From contig NZ_FSQW01000001.1 of assembly GCF_900128895.1 (NCBI RefSeq), positions 992,001 through 1,056,000 of the forward strand: DNA of 64,000 bases. The letters are read 5' to 3'. This document shows, piece after piece, positions 53,807-63,526 of this stretch; position 1 is the stretch's first letter; each line of letters opens with the position of its first letter. Position numbers and translations under genes: made by a program. This stretch comes from Parasphingorhabdus marina DSM 22363 (lineage in GTDB: Bacteria > Pseudomonadota > Alphaproteobacteria > Sphingomonadales > Sphingomonadaceae). Below the pieces are notes generated by a model, which saw nothing but the letters and a program-made list of their open reading frames with translations, made no database searches and was not told the DNA's origin.

Positions 53807-54313
53807 TTATTTCAGCCAGTCGACCCGGTCACCCGGTTGCAGCGACAGTTCCGCCGCACGTCCGCCAGCAAGTTCGAGCACCGCCGCCACCGGCTCACCG
53901 GACTGCACGGGTTCGAGTGAATAGGGCGTTGCCCGTGCCGCGATCGATTCAATCGTGCCGTCGCTGCGGATGAAAATGATATCCAGCGGAATGACCGTGT
54001 TTTTCATCCAGAAACTCGCCATTTTCTCTGTCGGGAATGGGAAGAGCATGCCCTTGTCGGGCGCCAGTTCGGTGCGAAACATCATGCCGCGAGCCTGCTG
54101 TTCCGGGCTCTGCGCGAGTTCCACGGTGAACCGGTGCGTCTGGTCACCGGACGTGATGGTCAAGGGTGCGAGTTCCAGACCAGCCTCGGACAGCCTGGCT
54201 TCAGCTGCCGGGCTCGCTGCAGCTGACTCGCTGCTCTGGGCATTGCAGGCAGTGACGGACCCTAGCGCCACGCACATGGCGGACAGGCGAATCAAGCGGA
54301 CAGGAGCTTTCAT
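53807..54313 (-). CDS. DUF192 secreted protein
   Basis: 168 residues with a lipoprotein-like signal ending VTACN and a DUF192 domain in the C-terminal two thirds: ELAQSPEQQARGMMFRTELAPDKGMLFPFP and MKNTVIPLDIIFIRSDGTI are diagnostic. The domain has no proven activity. ATG 54313 is chosen for the signal peptide. It begins 13 bp after the stop of the cold-shock gene on the same strand, a pairing often seen in alphaproteobacteria. Confidence 0.92.
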   Translation of the reverse strand: MKAPVRLIRLSAMCVALGSVTACNAQSSESAAASPAAEARLSEAGLELAPLTITSGDQTHRFTVELAQSPEQQARGMMFRTELAPDKGMLFPFPTEKMASFWMKNTVIPLDIIFIRSDGTIESIAARATPYSLEPVQSGEPVAAVLELAGGRAAELSLQPGDRVDWLK

Positions 54314-54326
54314 GGGTTGAGAGCTA

Positions 54327-54947
54327 TCACTCGCCAGCGGAAGGGGGAAGGCTGACCTGTACGGCCATATGCCCGCGTTCGCCATCACTGGTCCGCACCA
54401 TCAGGGCCTGGCCGGGAAATACTTCGGTTAGCCCCGCATCGCGCAGGGTTTCCATATGAAGGAAGACATCACCATTAAGATTTTCTGCGATCAGGAATCC
54501 ATAACCCTTTGCGCGATTGAACCATTTGACCTCGGAGCGGACGAATGGCGTACTGTCGTCGTCCACGACATGGATGGCCCGGCGTTTGGTTTCCGGTGCC
54601 TGAAGATCCTGGGTGACCGCATGTTCCGGGATCTGGACATCCAGAATACGGGTTGCCTGCAAGCCTTTCGGTGCTTCGACATATTCGCAGGTGACGGTTG
54701 CCATTTCCGGCAGATCGCGCCGACCGAGCGGTTCCAATATGGTCCAGTGGACGAGAATATCCTGGCCCAGCATGCCGTCTGCCGGTGATTCCTCCGGGAC
54801 GATGAACCCGAATCCACGATGGCAATCGAACCATTTGACGGTCCCGGTCGCTTCCATCGTCTGCAACCCGGGATCCCGGCTGTCATCAACAGGACTGTCC
54901 GTGACACTGTCACCTGAATGTGCGGGATCTGCAACTAAGCTGGTCAC
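54327..54947 (-). CDS. Two-domain cold shock protein
   Basis: 206 residues with two CSD folds: the first (about 33-100) begins [19 protein letters not shown] and the second (about 128-195) [20 protein letters not shown], each with the RNP-1-like aromatic motif used to bind single-stranded nucleic acid. Both are linked by a charged spacer. Such two-domain CspD-like proteins are usual in alphaproteobacteria. Start GTG 54947 is set by GGAGG; an ATG at 54857 would keep both domains but lacks a ribosome site. The DUF192 gene follows. Confidence 0.93.
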   Translation of the reverse strand: MTSLVADPAHSGDSVTDSPVDDSRDPGLQTMEATGTVKWFDCHRGFGFIVPEESPADGMLGQDILVHWTILEPLGRRDLPEMATVTCEYVEAPKGLQATRILDVQIPEHAVTQDLQAPETKRRAIHVVDDDSTPFVRSEVKWFNRAKGYGFLIAENLNGDVFLHMETLRDAGLTEVFPGQALMVRTSDGERGHMAVQVSLPPSAGE

Positions 54948-55053
54948 CAAACGCCTCCGAAAACCATAACCGACTAAAGATGAAGAGACTCGGAGAGCCT
55001 TCACCGCAAATTCAATAACATATTCTCTGCAAAATGGCGATTCCATGGGTGAT

Positions 55054-55623
55054 TTACCCAGTGTAATCCTGATCCTCGATGTCTTCTCCCGGTGCTGCAT
55101 TGACAAAACGCGCCGCGATATCAAATCCGTGGCCCGCCCGGAGGAAGGCCTGCAACTGTTTGCGCCGGGTGTCAGGGTCGCGGATTTCCGAGGCATAGGG
55201 CCCGATCGATTTCTTGCGGGCAAAGGTCCGCGCAGCTTCCCATTTTCGGGCTTCTCCGACGGCCAAGGCGTCGGCATCATCTCCTTCGGCAATGCCCGCC
55301 TGATACAGCGCCTGTGAGATTCGCCGCTTGCCGTAACCCCGGGAACTCAGCGCCGCGGCCTTGTTTTTCGCGAACAGGGCATCGTCAATATATCCCAGCT
55401 CCGCGAACTTTACGACCAGGCCGTCAATGTCCGCCGATTGCTCCCCGTCCCATTCCCGTTCCCGCAATTTGCGGTGCAGATAGGCTTTCAGTTTGTGACG
55501 CGTGGTGGCGTAGCGGCTGACATAGCGCAAAGCGAGGTCTTGCAACCCAGTCTGGTTCAACGGTTTGACCCTGTTTTTCAACGCTTTGGCTCTCGAAAAC
55601 TGTGATTGCCCTTTTTGTGCCAC
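55054..55623 (-). CDS. recX: Regulatory protein RecX
   Basis: 189 residues of tandem three-helix repeats that bind and modulate the RecA filament: [37 protein letters not shown] and [16 protein letters not shown] are visible RecX repeat motifs. The start is GTG 55623; the upstream ribosome site is weak. recA is not in the window, as is usual for RecX in this lineage. It is divergent from the fatty acyl-AMP ligase gene. Confidence 0.88.
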   Translation of the reverse strand: MAQKGQSQFSRAKALKNRVKPLNQTGLQDLALRYVSRYATTRHKLKAYLHRKLREREWDGEQSADIDGLVVKFAELGYIDDALFAKNKAAALSSRGYGKRRISQALYQAGIAEGDDADALAVGEARKWEAARTFARKKSIGPYASEIRDPDTRRKQLQAFLRAGHGFDIAARFVNAAPGEDIEDQDYTG

Positions 55624-55773
55624 AGTCGAGCCGAAATTTAAACGTCACTTGCAATCAATAGGGGCCCAGCATGAGAATAATTGCCATATCTGGCTCCTGC
55701 AGGGCCGGACGGGCGCATGTCTGGATAAATGAGGATTTTTTGAAGGCTGGACCTTCTGGAAAGTGGATTTTGA

Positions 55774-57504
55774 ATGACCGATCTGACGCCAACCCCCACA
55801 ACAGATAACCACCCCCGAATTTTTGCCGATTTCGAGACGCTCGGCGACGCGCTGGACTATGCTGCCAGAGGGCAGAAGGGCTTCAATTTTCATGACGCCC
55901 GGGCGACCCTTGTGAGGGTTTATCCCTTTTCGGAGCTGCGTGAAGATGCATTGGCCGCGGCGCATCGGCTGATCGCTTTCGGCGTCACCCCAGGCGACCG
56001 GGTGGCCTTGATTGCCGATACCGAACCGCAATTTTGCGCGCTGTTTTTCGGAGCTATTTATGCCGGCGCCCTGCCGGTCCCGCTTCCGTTGCCGACCTCG
56101 TTCGGAGGCAAGGAGAGCTATGTTGACCAGATCGGCGTCCAGCTCGACAGCTGCGATCCCTGCATATTGCTGTTTCCTGACGAAATTACCGAACTGGCCA
56201 GCGCTGCCGGGGAATCGCGGGATATTCCGGTTTTTGGCTGGGACAAGTTTGCCGAACGCGATGCGCCGGAAGGGGAGTTGCCAAAAGCGAAGGGCAGCGA
56301 CATTGCCTATCTCCAGTATTCCAGTGGTTCGACGCGTTTCCCGCACGGCGTTGCGGTGACCCATACCGCGTTGCTCCACAATCTGGGCTCCCATGCGCAT
56401 GGCATGCTGATTGACGGTAATGACCGCTGCGTTTCCTGGCTGCCCTTCTATCATGACATGGGACTGGTTGGCTGTTTCCTGTCGATGGTCGCCAATCAGG
56501 TGTCCACCGATTATCTCAAGACCGCCGATTTTGCCCGGCGGCCGCTGTCCTGGCTGGACCTGATCTCCCGCAACAAGGGAACATCCTGCAGCTTCTCGCC
56601 GACCTTCGGCTATGAAATATGTGCGCGGCGGATTGGCAGCCAGTCCAATGTCAAGGAACGGTTTGATCTCTCCCGCTGGCGGCTGGCCGGCAACGGGGCC
56701 GACATGATCCGGCCCGATGTCATGCAGCGCTTCACCGATGCATTTGCACCGGCAGGATTTGATGCGAAAGCTTTCCTGCCGAGCTATGGGCTTGCGGAAG
56801 CAACGCTGGCGGTGACGCTGATGCCGCCGGGCGAAGGCATGGAAGTCGAGCTGGTTGAAGAGACCGATCTTTCCGGCGACGAACCGGCGGGCGGCAATCG
56901 GCCGAAACGCTATCGTGCCATTGTCAATTGCGGCAAGCCTGTACGTGACACACTGCTCGAAATCCGTGAAGAAGATGGATCGGTCCTGCCCGAGAAAACG
57001 GTCGGCAAGGTCTGGATGCAAAGTCCCTCGGTCATGGAATGCTATTACCGGGATCCCGAAGCAACCGCGGCCTGTCTGGTCGACGGGTGGCTCGACACCG
57101 GAGACATGGGCTATCTGTCAGACGGCTATCTCTATGTTGTCGGCCGGGCGAAGGACATGATCATTATCAACGGCAAGAATCACTGGCCGCAGGATATTGA
57201 ATGGGCGGTCGAGCAATTGCCCGGTTTCAAGGCTGGCGACATCGCCGCCTTCGCAATCACCACCCCGGGCGGAGAAGAAACGCCGGCCGTGCTGGTTCAG
57301 TGCCGCACGTCGGATGAAATCGAGCGCTTACGGTTGCGCGACGAGATCCGGGAAAAAGTGCGGTCGATTACCGGCATGAACTGTGTGATCGAGCTGGTTC
57401 CGCCGCGGACACTGCCGCGCACCAGTTCCGGCAAGTTGAGCCGCGCAAAGGCGCGTAATCTTTACCTTTCCGGCGATATCCAACCCTATGCAATTGCAGC
57501 CTGA
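55774..57504 (+). CDS. Fatty acyl-AMP ligase (FAAL)-like adenylating enzyme
   Basis: 576 residues of the ANL superfamily. The P-loop motif is LQYSSGSTRFPHGVAVTH (about 185-202), with His where a Lys is usual; PSYGLAEAT, DTGDMG, NGKNHWPQDIE and the C-terminal PRTSSGKLSRAKAR with the adenylation Lys are intact. FAAL enzymes activate fatty acids to acyl-AMP for transfer to acyl carrier proteins in polyketide, siderophore or sphingolipid assembly. No acyl carrier protein, PKS or serine palmitoyltransferase gene lies beside it, so the acceptor is unknown. Confidence 0.88.
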   Translation: MTDLTPTPTTDNHPRIFADFETLGDALDYAARGQKGFNFHDARATLVRVYPFSELREDALAAAHRLIAFGVTPGDRVALIADTEPQFCALFFGAIYAGALPVPLPLPTSFGGKESYVDQIGVQLDSCDPCILLFPDEITELASAAGESRDIPVFGWDKFAERDAPEGELPKAKGSDIAYLQYSSGSTRFPHGVAVTHTALLHNLGSHAHGMLIDGNDRCVSWLPFYHDMGLVGCFLSMVANQVSTDYLKTADFARRPLSWLDLISRNKGTSCSFSPTFGYEICARRIGSQSNVKERFDLSRWRLAGNGADMIRPDVMQRFTDAFAPAGFDAKAFLPSYGLAEATLAVTLMPPGEGMEVELVEETDLSGDEPAGGNRPKRYRAIVNCGKPVRDTLLEIREEDGSVLPEKTVGKVWMQSPSVMECYYRDPEATAACLVDGWLDTGDMGYLSDGYLYVVGRAKDMIIINGKNHWPQDIEWAVEQLPGFKAGDIAAFAITTPGGEETPAVLVQCRTSDEIERLRLRDEIREKVRSITGMNCVIELVPPRTLPRTSSGKLSRAKARNLYLSGDIQPYAIAA

Positions 57505-57604
57505 CGGTGGTTAACGCAGAGGTTAAGGTAAGTTAACAATTTGGGGCCGGAAAAACTGGGTCATCCTTACGTTTCGATAAGGTTTTCGGCGTAAGGGACA
57601 ATCC

Positions 57605-59974
57605 GTGGAAGAAAAAGTGTCTCAATCCGGATTGCCCCGGGATATCCCGCTGCGTGTGCTGATCGGCCTGGCCGATCCCGAAGGCGTGGACTGGGGCCGT
57701 ATCCGTGCGCTGCAGTTCGAGGGTGTTCGCCAGCATGACATGGTGAAAATCATCGGATCGACAGTGTGCGGTGCCCTGGCTGTCCAGATCGCTGCGGCGA
57801 GCGTCGGATGGCTGGCGGCCGGGCTGTGGTTTGTCGCGCTTTGTGGCCTCTATTTCTACAGCCACCTCACCTTCAAGAAGCAGGCACTCTGGCAGCGCAA
57901 GAGCATCGATTTGCGGGACACCACGATCGCGCATCTCTTCTCTGCAGCAGCCGGGGGGATCTGGGGTATCGGTTTTGTCACGCTTGCGTTGTTTGGCGAT
58001 CAGGCGGCCATGATGAACCTCTGGTCGATCATGATCTGTCTGATGGTCGGGTCCGCGATGATGCTCTCCGCTATTCCCCTGAGCAGTCTGCTCTATATCG
58101 GGATTAGCGGCGGCGCGATGATCTTTGGCTGGTATCATGTCGGCAGCTTCCAGATGACGCTGGGGTCCATGGCGATCACGGTGTTGCTTCTGTCCTCCTG
58201 TCTGATGACGGGCCGGTCGTTCATCTACCGCAAGGTCGCCGAAGCGCATCTCAACGAGAAAAGCGAAGTGGTGAGCCTGCTGCTCAAGGAATTTGAGGAT
58301 ACCGGGGCCGACTGGCTGTGGCAGACCGACACCTCGCGGCGCATTGCCCATGTGTCTCCCCGCTTTGCGCATGCGCTGGGGATGACGCCGGAAGAAATTG
58401 ACGGGAAACCATTTTTGCAGCTGGTTGCGGGTCAATCCTGGGACACCGGGAAGTTCCCGCCGGCTTTGCATGATCTGGCGGAAAAGCTGAAACGGCGGGA
58501 CAGTTTCAGCAACATGATGGTTCCGGTACAGATTCGCGGCGAGACCCGCTGGTGGGAATTGTCTGCTTCACCCAAGCTCGACGACAGCGGAGTGTTCCAC
58601 GGTTTCCGAGGGGTCGGCTCCGACGTGACCGAGCAACGCGAGTCCGCCGACAAGATCTCGCACATGGCGCGATTTGACACTTTGACCAGCCTGCCCAACC
58701 GTCTGCAGCTGACCGAAACGCTGGGCAAGGCCATGCAGAATTCCGACAAGTGGAACGGCCGCTGCGGCTTCATGATGATCGATTTGGACCGGTTCAAGGC
58801 GGTCAATGATACGCTGGGCCATCCGGTCGGTGACCGTCTGCTGGCCCGCGTCGCGGACCGTCTGCGTTCGATCATGACCGACAACGAACTGTGCGGCCGG
58901 CTTGGCGGTGACGAATTCGCCATCGTGATCCGCGATGCCAGCGACTCCCAATATACCGAGATGCTCGGCAAGAAGATTATCGAGACATTGTCACGTCCAT
59001 ATGAAGTGGATCAGCACACGCTCTATATTGGCGCCAGTGTCGGGACAGCCATTGGCCCGCGCGATGGACGGACGGTGGAAATGCTGATGCGCAGCGCCGA
59101 CCTTGCACTCTACCGGTCGAAGGACCAGGGCGGCGGCGCGCACAATCAGTATGAGCCCAAATTGCACGTCCATGCCGAAGAGCGCCGGGTCATGGAAATT
59201 GCCCTGCGCAAGGCGCTCGACAATGAAGAGTTTTCACTCAACTACCAGCCAGTGGTCAGCGCCGATACTGGCGGAGTCATGGGATTTGAGGCGCTGCTGC
59301 GCTGGACCAATCCGGAATTTGGCGTTGTCTCGCCGGCCAAGTTCATCCCGCTGGCCGAGGATGCGCGCCTGATCGTCCCGATTGGCGAATGGGTGATGCG
59401 CACGGCCTGCAAGGAAGCGATGAACTGGCCCTCGACGGTCAAGGTCGCGGTCAACGTGTCGGCCGACCAGCTGAGTGATCCCAATTTCCTCGACATGGTC
59501 GTGTCGGCACTGCAGGACAGCCAGCTGCCCGCGCAACGTCTCGAGATTGAAGTGACAGAGAGTATTTTCATGCGCGAGGGAACCGGCGCAACCGAAGTTC
59601 TCGACCAGATTATCGCGCTGGGCATCAACCTCTCGCTGGATGATTTCGGTACCGGCTATTCTTCGCTCGGCTATCTGCGGAAAACCCGGTTCACGACGAT
59701 CAAGGTCGACCGCAGCTTCGTCCAGGGCGCGGCCAAGAAAGTTCCGGAAAGTCTCGCAATCATTCGTGCCGTTGTGGCAATGGCCGACAGTCTCGGCATG
59801 TCGACGACGGCGGAAGGCGCCGAGACCGAAGAAGAGGTCAAGATGATTCAGAAGCTCGGTTGCCGGAAGATTCAGGGCTATTATTTCGGACGGCCGATGG
59901 CGCCGCATGATGCGCTAGACCTGTTCCGCAATTTCGATCCGGACGCCGTGTCTCAGGATGACCGTGCCGCCTGA
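57605..59974 (+). CDS. Membrane PAS-GGDEF-EAL cyclic-di-GMP protein (second copy)
   Basis: 789 residues: six or so membrane helices (about 55-210), a PAS-type sensor (~240-350, WLWQTDTSRRIAHVS), GGDEF (RLGGDEF near 433) and EAL (EALLRW near 561). The cyclase motif is intact; the RxxD site is missing (TDNE). EAL catalytic motifs NVSADQL, VTES, DDFGTGYSSL, KVDR, AEG and QGY are complete. Start GTG 57605 has AAGGG upstream. Architecture and motif wording are close to the protein at 30648-33068, so the two are paralogues. ParA is convergent. Confidence 0.95.
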   Translation: MEEKVSQSGLPRDIPLRVLIGLADPEGVDWGRIRALQFEGVRQHDMVKIIGSTVCGALAVQIAAASVGWLAAGLWFVALCGLYFYSHLTFKKQALWQRKSIDLRDTTIAHLFSAAAGGIWGIGFVTLALFGDQAAMMNLWSIMICLMVGSAMMLSAIPLSSLLYIGISGGAMIFGWYHVGSFQMTLGSMAITVLLLSSCLMTGRSFIYRKVAEAHLNEKSEVVSLLLKEFEDTGADWLWQTDTSRRIAHVSPRFAHALGMTPEEIDGKPFLQLVAGQSWDTGKFPPALHDLAEKLKRRDSFSNMMVPVQIRGETRWWELSASPKLDDSGVFHGFRGVGSDVTEQRESADKISHMARFDTLTSLPNRLQLTETLGKAMQNSDKWNGRCGFMMIDLDRFKAVNDTLGHPVGDRLLARVADRLRSIMTDNELCGRLGGDEFAIVIRDASDSQYTEMLGKKIIETLSRPYEVDQHTLYIGASVGTAIGPRDGRTVEMLMRSADLALYRSKDQGGGAHNQYEPKLHVHAEERRVMEIALRKALDNEEFSLNYQPVVSADTGGVMGFEALLRWTNPEFGVVSPAKFIPLAEDARLIVPIGEWVMRTACKEAMNWPSTVKVAVNVSADQLSDPNFLDMVVSALQDSQLPAQRLEIEVTESIFMREGTGATEVLDQIIALGINLSLDDFGTGYSSLGYLRKTRFTTIKVDRSFVQGAAKKVPESLAIIRAVVAMADSLGMSTTAEGAETEEEVKMIQKLGCRKIQGYYFGRPMAPHDALDLFRNFDPDAVSQDDRAA

Positions 59975-59992
59975 TTGCAGAAGCTAACCTGG

Positions 59993-60724
59993 TCAGCCCC
60001 TGGCGATTCGTTTTTCAATACCCCGCCAGATTTTGGCAAAGGCCTGCGCGGCTGGCCCATTGGGCGAAAAATCTCCTACCGGCCGCTTGAGCTTGGTCAT
60101 CCGTTCGATGTCGCTCGACATGGGAATGACCGGCCACTTGCGATGTTTGTCCAGCGTGTTCTTGTGGATGGTCCGGCGTCGGTCCACCATGGTGTAGACC
60201 GGCAGCAGTGGCGCGTGTTTCCGGCCGGTGGAGTCGAGAAACAGCTGAACGTCCTTCAGGGCGCGCTCTGACAACGGAGAGGGGATGACCGGGACAATCA
60301 CATAATCGGCATTGCGCAGGATCTGTTCGCTGGTTTCGGTCAGACCGGGCGGGCAGTCGAGGATGATCCGGTCATAGTCTTTCGCGAGTCCGCGCAGAAT
60401 TTTCCCCATATGCTTTTTGCGGTTGATTTCAAAAAACAGCCGGTCGAGCCCGCGCAACGACACATCAGCGGCGAGCAGATCGAGATTGTCATAGGCCGTC
60501 GGCTTGATCAGCTTGCCGGCTTTGACATCACCCGCAATCATGGCTCGTGCGCGATCCTTTTTGACCTTGTCGCCCTTGAGAATGAAAGACGCTGCGCCCT
60601 GGGCATCGAGGTCCCAGAGCAATGTCCGTCGCGCGCTCTGTGTGGCACTGCTCCAGGCCAGATTGACGGCGGTGCAGCTTTTGCCGACGCCACCCTTCAT
60701 GCTGTAAACTGCGATAACGGCCAT
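59993..60724 (-). CDS. ParA/MinD-family P-loop ATPase
   Basis: 243 residues with the deviant Walker A KGGVGKS at residues 10-16, the Walker A' DLDAQGAAS and Walker B IILDCPPG. Such ATPases position chromosomes, plasmids, chemoreceptors or other cargo; no ParB partner is adjacent, so this is an orphan. VIAVYSMKGGVGKSCTAVNLA and the C-terminal PVGDFSPNGPAAQAFAKIWRGIE recall a chromosomal ParA subgroup of unknown cargo. It is downstream of arsC on the same strand by 55 bp. Confidence 0.9.
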   Translation of the reverse strand: MAVIAVYSMKGGVGKSCTAVNLAWSSATQSARRTLLWDLDAQGAASFILKGDKVKKDRARAMIAGDVKAGKLIKPTAYDNLDLLAADVSLRGLDRLFFEINRKKHMGKILRGLAKDYDRIILDCPPGLTETSEQILRNADYVIVPVIPSPLSERALKDVQLFLDSTGRKHAPLLPVYTMVDRRRTIHKNTLDKHRKWPVIPMSSDIERMTKLKRPVGDFSPNGPAAQAFAKIWRGIEKRIARG

Positions 60725-60779
60725 GGATGCAAACTCGAAAACTATGTGTCAAACGGGTTCGCCGAAAATGGTCCGACAG

Positions 60780-61130
60780 TCAGAGAATATCGTGGACCAG
60801 ATCCTGCGGCCGGCACAACCGGACCCCTTTGTCCGTTTCAACCAGCGGCCGGTTGATCAGAATGGGTTCCCGGGCCATCGCCTCCAGAATCTGGTCGGCA
60901 GTGGCATTCTCGTCTGTCAGCCCAAGCTCTTCGGCGGGCGAACCGCGCACCCTTAGGCCCTCCTGCGGGGTGATACCAGCATCGCGATAGAGTTGTTCCA
61001 GCTTGGTACGGCTCGGCGGTTGCTTGAGATATTCGACAACGGTCAGGTCCACGCCCGGTGTCTCCTCCAATATGGCAAGGGTTTTGCGGGATGTCCCGCA
61101 TTTCGGATTGTGCCAGATCGTCGCTTTCAT
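60780..61130 (-). CDS. arsC: Arsenate reductase, glutaredoxin-dependent type
   Basis: 116 residues of the ArsC/Spx fold: HNPKCGTSRKTLAILEE holds the catalytic Cys12 and the arsenate-binding Arg of the family is in RPLVETDKGVRLCRP. It would reduce arsenate to arsenite with glutathione/glutaredoxin; no arsR, arsB or acr3 gene is present, so housekeeping or other redox roles are equally likely. ATG 61130 is the family start; the frame stays open upstream to 61187. Confidence 0.9.
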   Translation of the reverse strand: MKATIWHNPKCGTSRKTLAILEETPGVDLTVVEYLKQPPSRTKLEQLYRDAGITPQEGLRVRGSPAEELGLTDENATADQILEAMAREPILINRPLVETDKGVRLCRPQDLVHDIL

Positions 61131-61222
61131 TGGGTTCTCCCTGAGGTTCGGCTGTTGCCAAAAAACACCATGTGCACAGATCTTCAAGGAAAATCATGAG
61201 CAGGACAGATTTTGATTGCTCT

Positions 61223-61237
61223 TGAGAATTATTATCA
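61223..61237. promoter_or_regulatory. Fur box upstream of the TonB receptor
   Basis: TGAGAAT-T-ATTATCA fits the 7-1-7 Fur palindrome with a single mismatch. It lies 61 bp before the receptor ATG, overlapping a TTGATT (61212) / TATCAA promoter region, and 93 bp from the divergent arsC start. Iron repression of the receptor is expected. Confidence 0.82.
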
Positions 61238-61297
61238 ATACGAGACGGTCTTGTTGAGAACGAATCGCAAATAAATTGCAAAGTGGGGAATATCTAT

Positions 61298-63454
61298 ATG
61301 TCCAAGATCAATATGCTGTCTTTCATGCTGGCGACAACGATGCTGGTGCCAGCGGCAGCTCATGCTTCCGATGCGGCTGCAGATCAGGGCAAATCCGATA
61401 TCCTGGTGGTCGGCGAAGTGCTGTATTCAGATCAGGTGAATTCACTCAAGACGCCGACCCCGATCATTGACGTCCCGCAGAGCCTGTCCATTACAACGGC
61501 CGACCAGATAGCCCGGCGTGGCTTCACAAGTGTTGGCCAGATTGTCGACTACACGCCGGGTGTCAATAATTCGCAAGGAGAGGGGCACCGCGATGCAGTG
61601 GTGTTCCGCGGTGTACGCTCTACCGCAGACTTCTACATTGATGGCGTGCGCGATGATGTCCAATATTACCGTGGTCTCTACAATCTGGAGCAGGTCGAAA
61701 TCCTGCGCGGGCCCAATGCCTTGCTGTTCGGACGTGGCGGCACCGGGGGAATCCTGAACCGTGTCACCAAGAAAGGCACCATTGGCGAGACTTTTGGTGG
61801 CGGTCAGGTTTCGCTGGATACCTTCGGGGCGTTTGACATCCAGGCAGACGTGAATCTGGCGGCCGGCGAGAATGTCGGCATCCGCCTCAATGCGGCTTAT
61901 GAGAGCCTCAACAATCACCGGGATTTTTATGATGGCGACCGCATTGGTATCAATCCGACAGTGCGGTTCCTGCTTGGCGAAAGGACAACGTTCGATCTGT
62001 CATACGAATATGCCGATCACGAGCGGTTTGTTGATCGTGGCATCCCAACCGGCATAGATGGCCGCCCGGTTGAAGCTTTTGAAGACATCGTGTTTGGCGA
62101 TGCCGAGCTCAACTTCACGACGCTGGAAGCCCATCTTGTCCGCGCCAATCTGCAGCACGAGTTTTCCGAGAATGTCAAAGGCAATTTCAGCGCTTTTTAC
62201 GGCGATTATGACAAGGTCTATTCCAACTTCTATGCCTCGGCCTATAATCAGCTCGCCACGCCGGATGACGTGACCACAGACGGTTATATCGATGCGACCC
62301 AGCGCGAAAATCTGATCCTTTCGGGCAATCTGATCGGAGAGTTTGATACCGGCAATATTCATCACACATTGATCGTCGGTGGAGAATATATAAACACGTC
62401 ATCCGATCAGAACCGCTTCAATGCATTCTGGGACCAGACACAGGATGACAACGAGATTTTCTCGATCGCACGTCCGCTCAATTTTCGCGGTGGAGTGGGG
62501 GTCAACGCTCTCGGACAGACCACCACCAACGATTTCACTGTAGATATCAATGATGATACGCGCGTCTCGATCGATGTGCTGTCCTTTTACATCCAGGACG
62601 AAATCAAGCTCACCGACTGGCTCAATATCGTTGTCGGCGGCCGGTTCGACAGTTTCGATATTGAAGTCAATAATGTCGTGGCAAGCGAGATTCGCAATCG
62701 CAAGGACGAAGAATTCAGTCCGCGTGGTGGTATCATTATCAAGCCGGAGGAGAATATCTCCATCTATGCGAGCTACAGCGAGAGCTTCCTGCCGCGCTCC
62801 GGAGAACAATTCGCCAACATCAATGGCAACAATGATGCACTGGCACCCAATACTTTCACCAATCTGGAAGCCGGGATCAAATGGGACTTTCAGCCGGGGC
62901 TCAGCCTGACGGCTGCGGTCTTTGATATTGAACAAAGCTCACCGCAGCCCAATGACAATGATCCGGCGACTCTGGATGTCATCGACTCCAATATTCAGGG
63001 CTTCGAGCTGCAATTGCAGGGCCAGGTGATGGATGGCTGGTTCATTTCCGCCGGATATAGTTTCCTGGACGGCGTCCAGGTCGATGCATTCGGCAATGAC
63101 GGTTTGCGTCCGCGGGAACTGCCCGAAAACATGTTTTCGATCTGGAATCAGGTTCAGGTAACCGAACGTTTCGGTATCGGAGTGGGCCTCACACATCAGA
63201 GCGAGAGCTTCATCACCAACGGCAATGTGACCTATACAGGCCTTAACGGTGACACGGTAACAACCCGCGCGATACTTCCTTCCTATACCCGTATCGATGC
63301 CGCGGCCTATTATGATGTTTCGGAAAATCTCCGACTTCAGGTCAATGTCGAAAATGTGACCGACACGCTCTACTTCCCGACGTCGCACAGCACACATCAG
63401 GCGAGTGTCGGGGCGCCGCTCAATGCCCGCTTCACGATCAGCGGGCGCTTCTAG
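61298..63454 (+). CDS. TonB-dependent siderophore receptor
   Basis: 718-residue outer-membrane receptor. A signal peptide (AAAHASDA), a plug domain (about 50-165: TPTPIIDVPQSLSITTADQI, PGVNNSQGEGHRDAVVFRG, LRGPNALLFGRGGTGGILN) and a 22-strand barrel ending in ...ARFTISGRF with a C-terminal Phe are complete. The plug wording is that of ferric-siderophore (FhuA/FpvA-like) receptors without a signalling extension. ATG 61298 follows a GGGGAA site. A Fur box upstream indicates iron control; the ligand is unknown, and no siderophore biosynthesis genes are adjacent. Confidence 0.95.
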   Translation: MSKINMLSFMLATTMLVPAAAHASDAAADQGKSDILVVGEVLYSDQVNSLKTPTPIIDVPQSLSITTADQIARRGFTSVGQIVDYTPGVNNSQGEGHRDAVVFRGVRSTADFYIDGVRDDVQYYRGLYNLEQVEILRGPNALLFGRGGTGGILNRVTKKGTIGETFGGGQVSLDTFGAFDIQADVNLAAGENVGIRLNAAYESLNNHRDFYDGDRIGINPTVRFLLGERTTFDLSYEYADHERFVDRGIPTGIDGRPVEAFEDIVFGDAELNFTTLEAHLVRANLQHEFSENVKGNFSAFYGDYDKVYSNFYASAYNQLATPDDVTTDGYIDATQRENLILSGNLIGEFDTGNIHHTLIVGGEYINTSSDQNRFNAFWDQTQDDNEIFSIARPLNFRGGVGVNALGQTTTNDFTVDINDDTRVSIDVLSFYIQDEIKLTDWLNIVVGGRFDSFDIEVNNVVASEIRNRKDEEFSPRGGIIIKPEENISIYASYSESFLPRSGEQFANINGNNDALAPNTFTNLEAGIKWDFQPGLSLTAAVFDIEQSSPQPNDNDPATLDVIDSNIQGFELQLQGQVMDGWFISAGYSFLDGVQVDAFGNDGLRPRELPENMFSIWNQVQVTERFGIGVGLTHQSESFITNGNVTYTGLNGDTVTTRAILPSYTRIDAAAYYDVSENLRLQVNVENVTDTLYFPTSHSTHQASVGAPLNARFTISGRF

Positions 63455-63526
63455 ACGATCGTTCTGTTTCATACCGGGTGCCGACCGCTCCCTTCCCTGG
63501 ACCCCCTGACGGCGGGCCCGGCATGA

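Noticed and set aside
55645-57021. 458-codon minus-strand frame antisense to the fatty acyl-AMP ligase
   Set aside because: The ligase motifs are complete on the plus strand; the antisense product has no recognisable domain.
57510-57537. Three GTTAA repeats before the second GGDEF-EAL gene, resembling CtrA sites
   Set aside because: The TTAA units are spaced by 8 and 6 bases, not the 7 of the CtrA motif TTAA-N7-TTAA; kept only as a curiosity.
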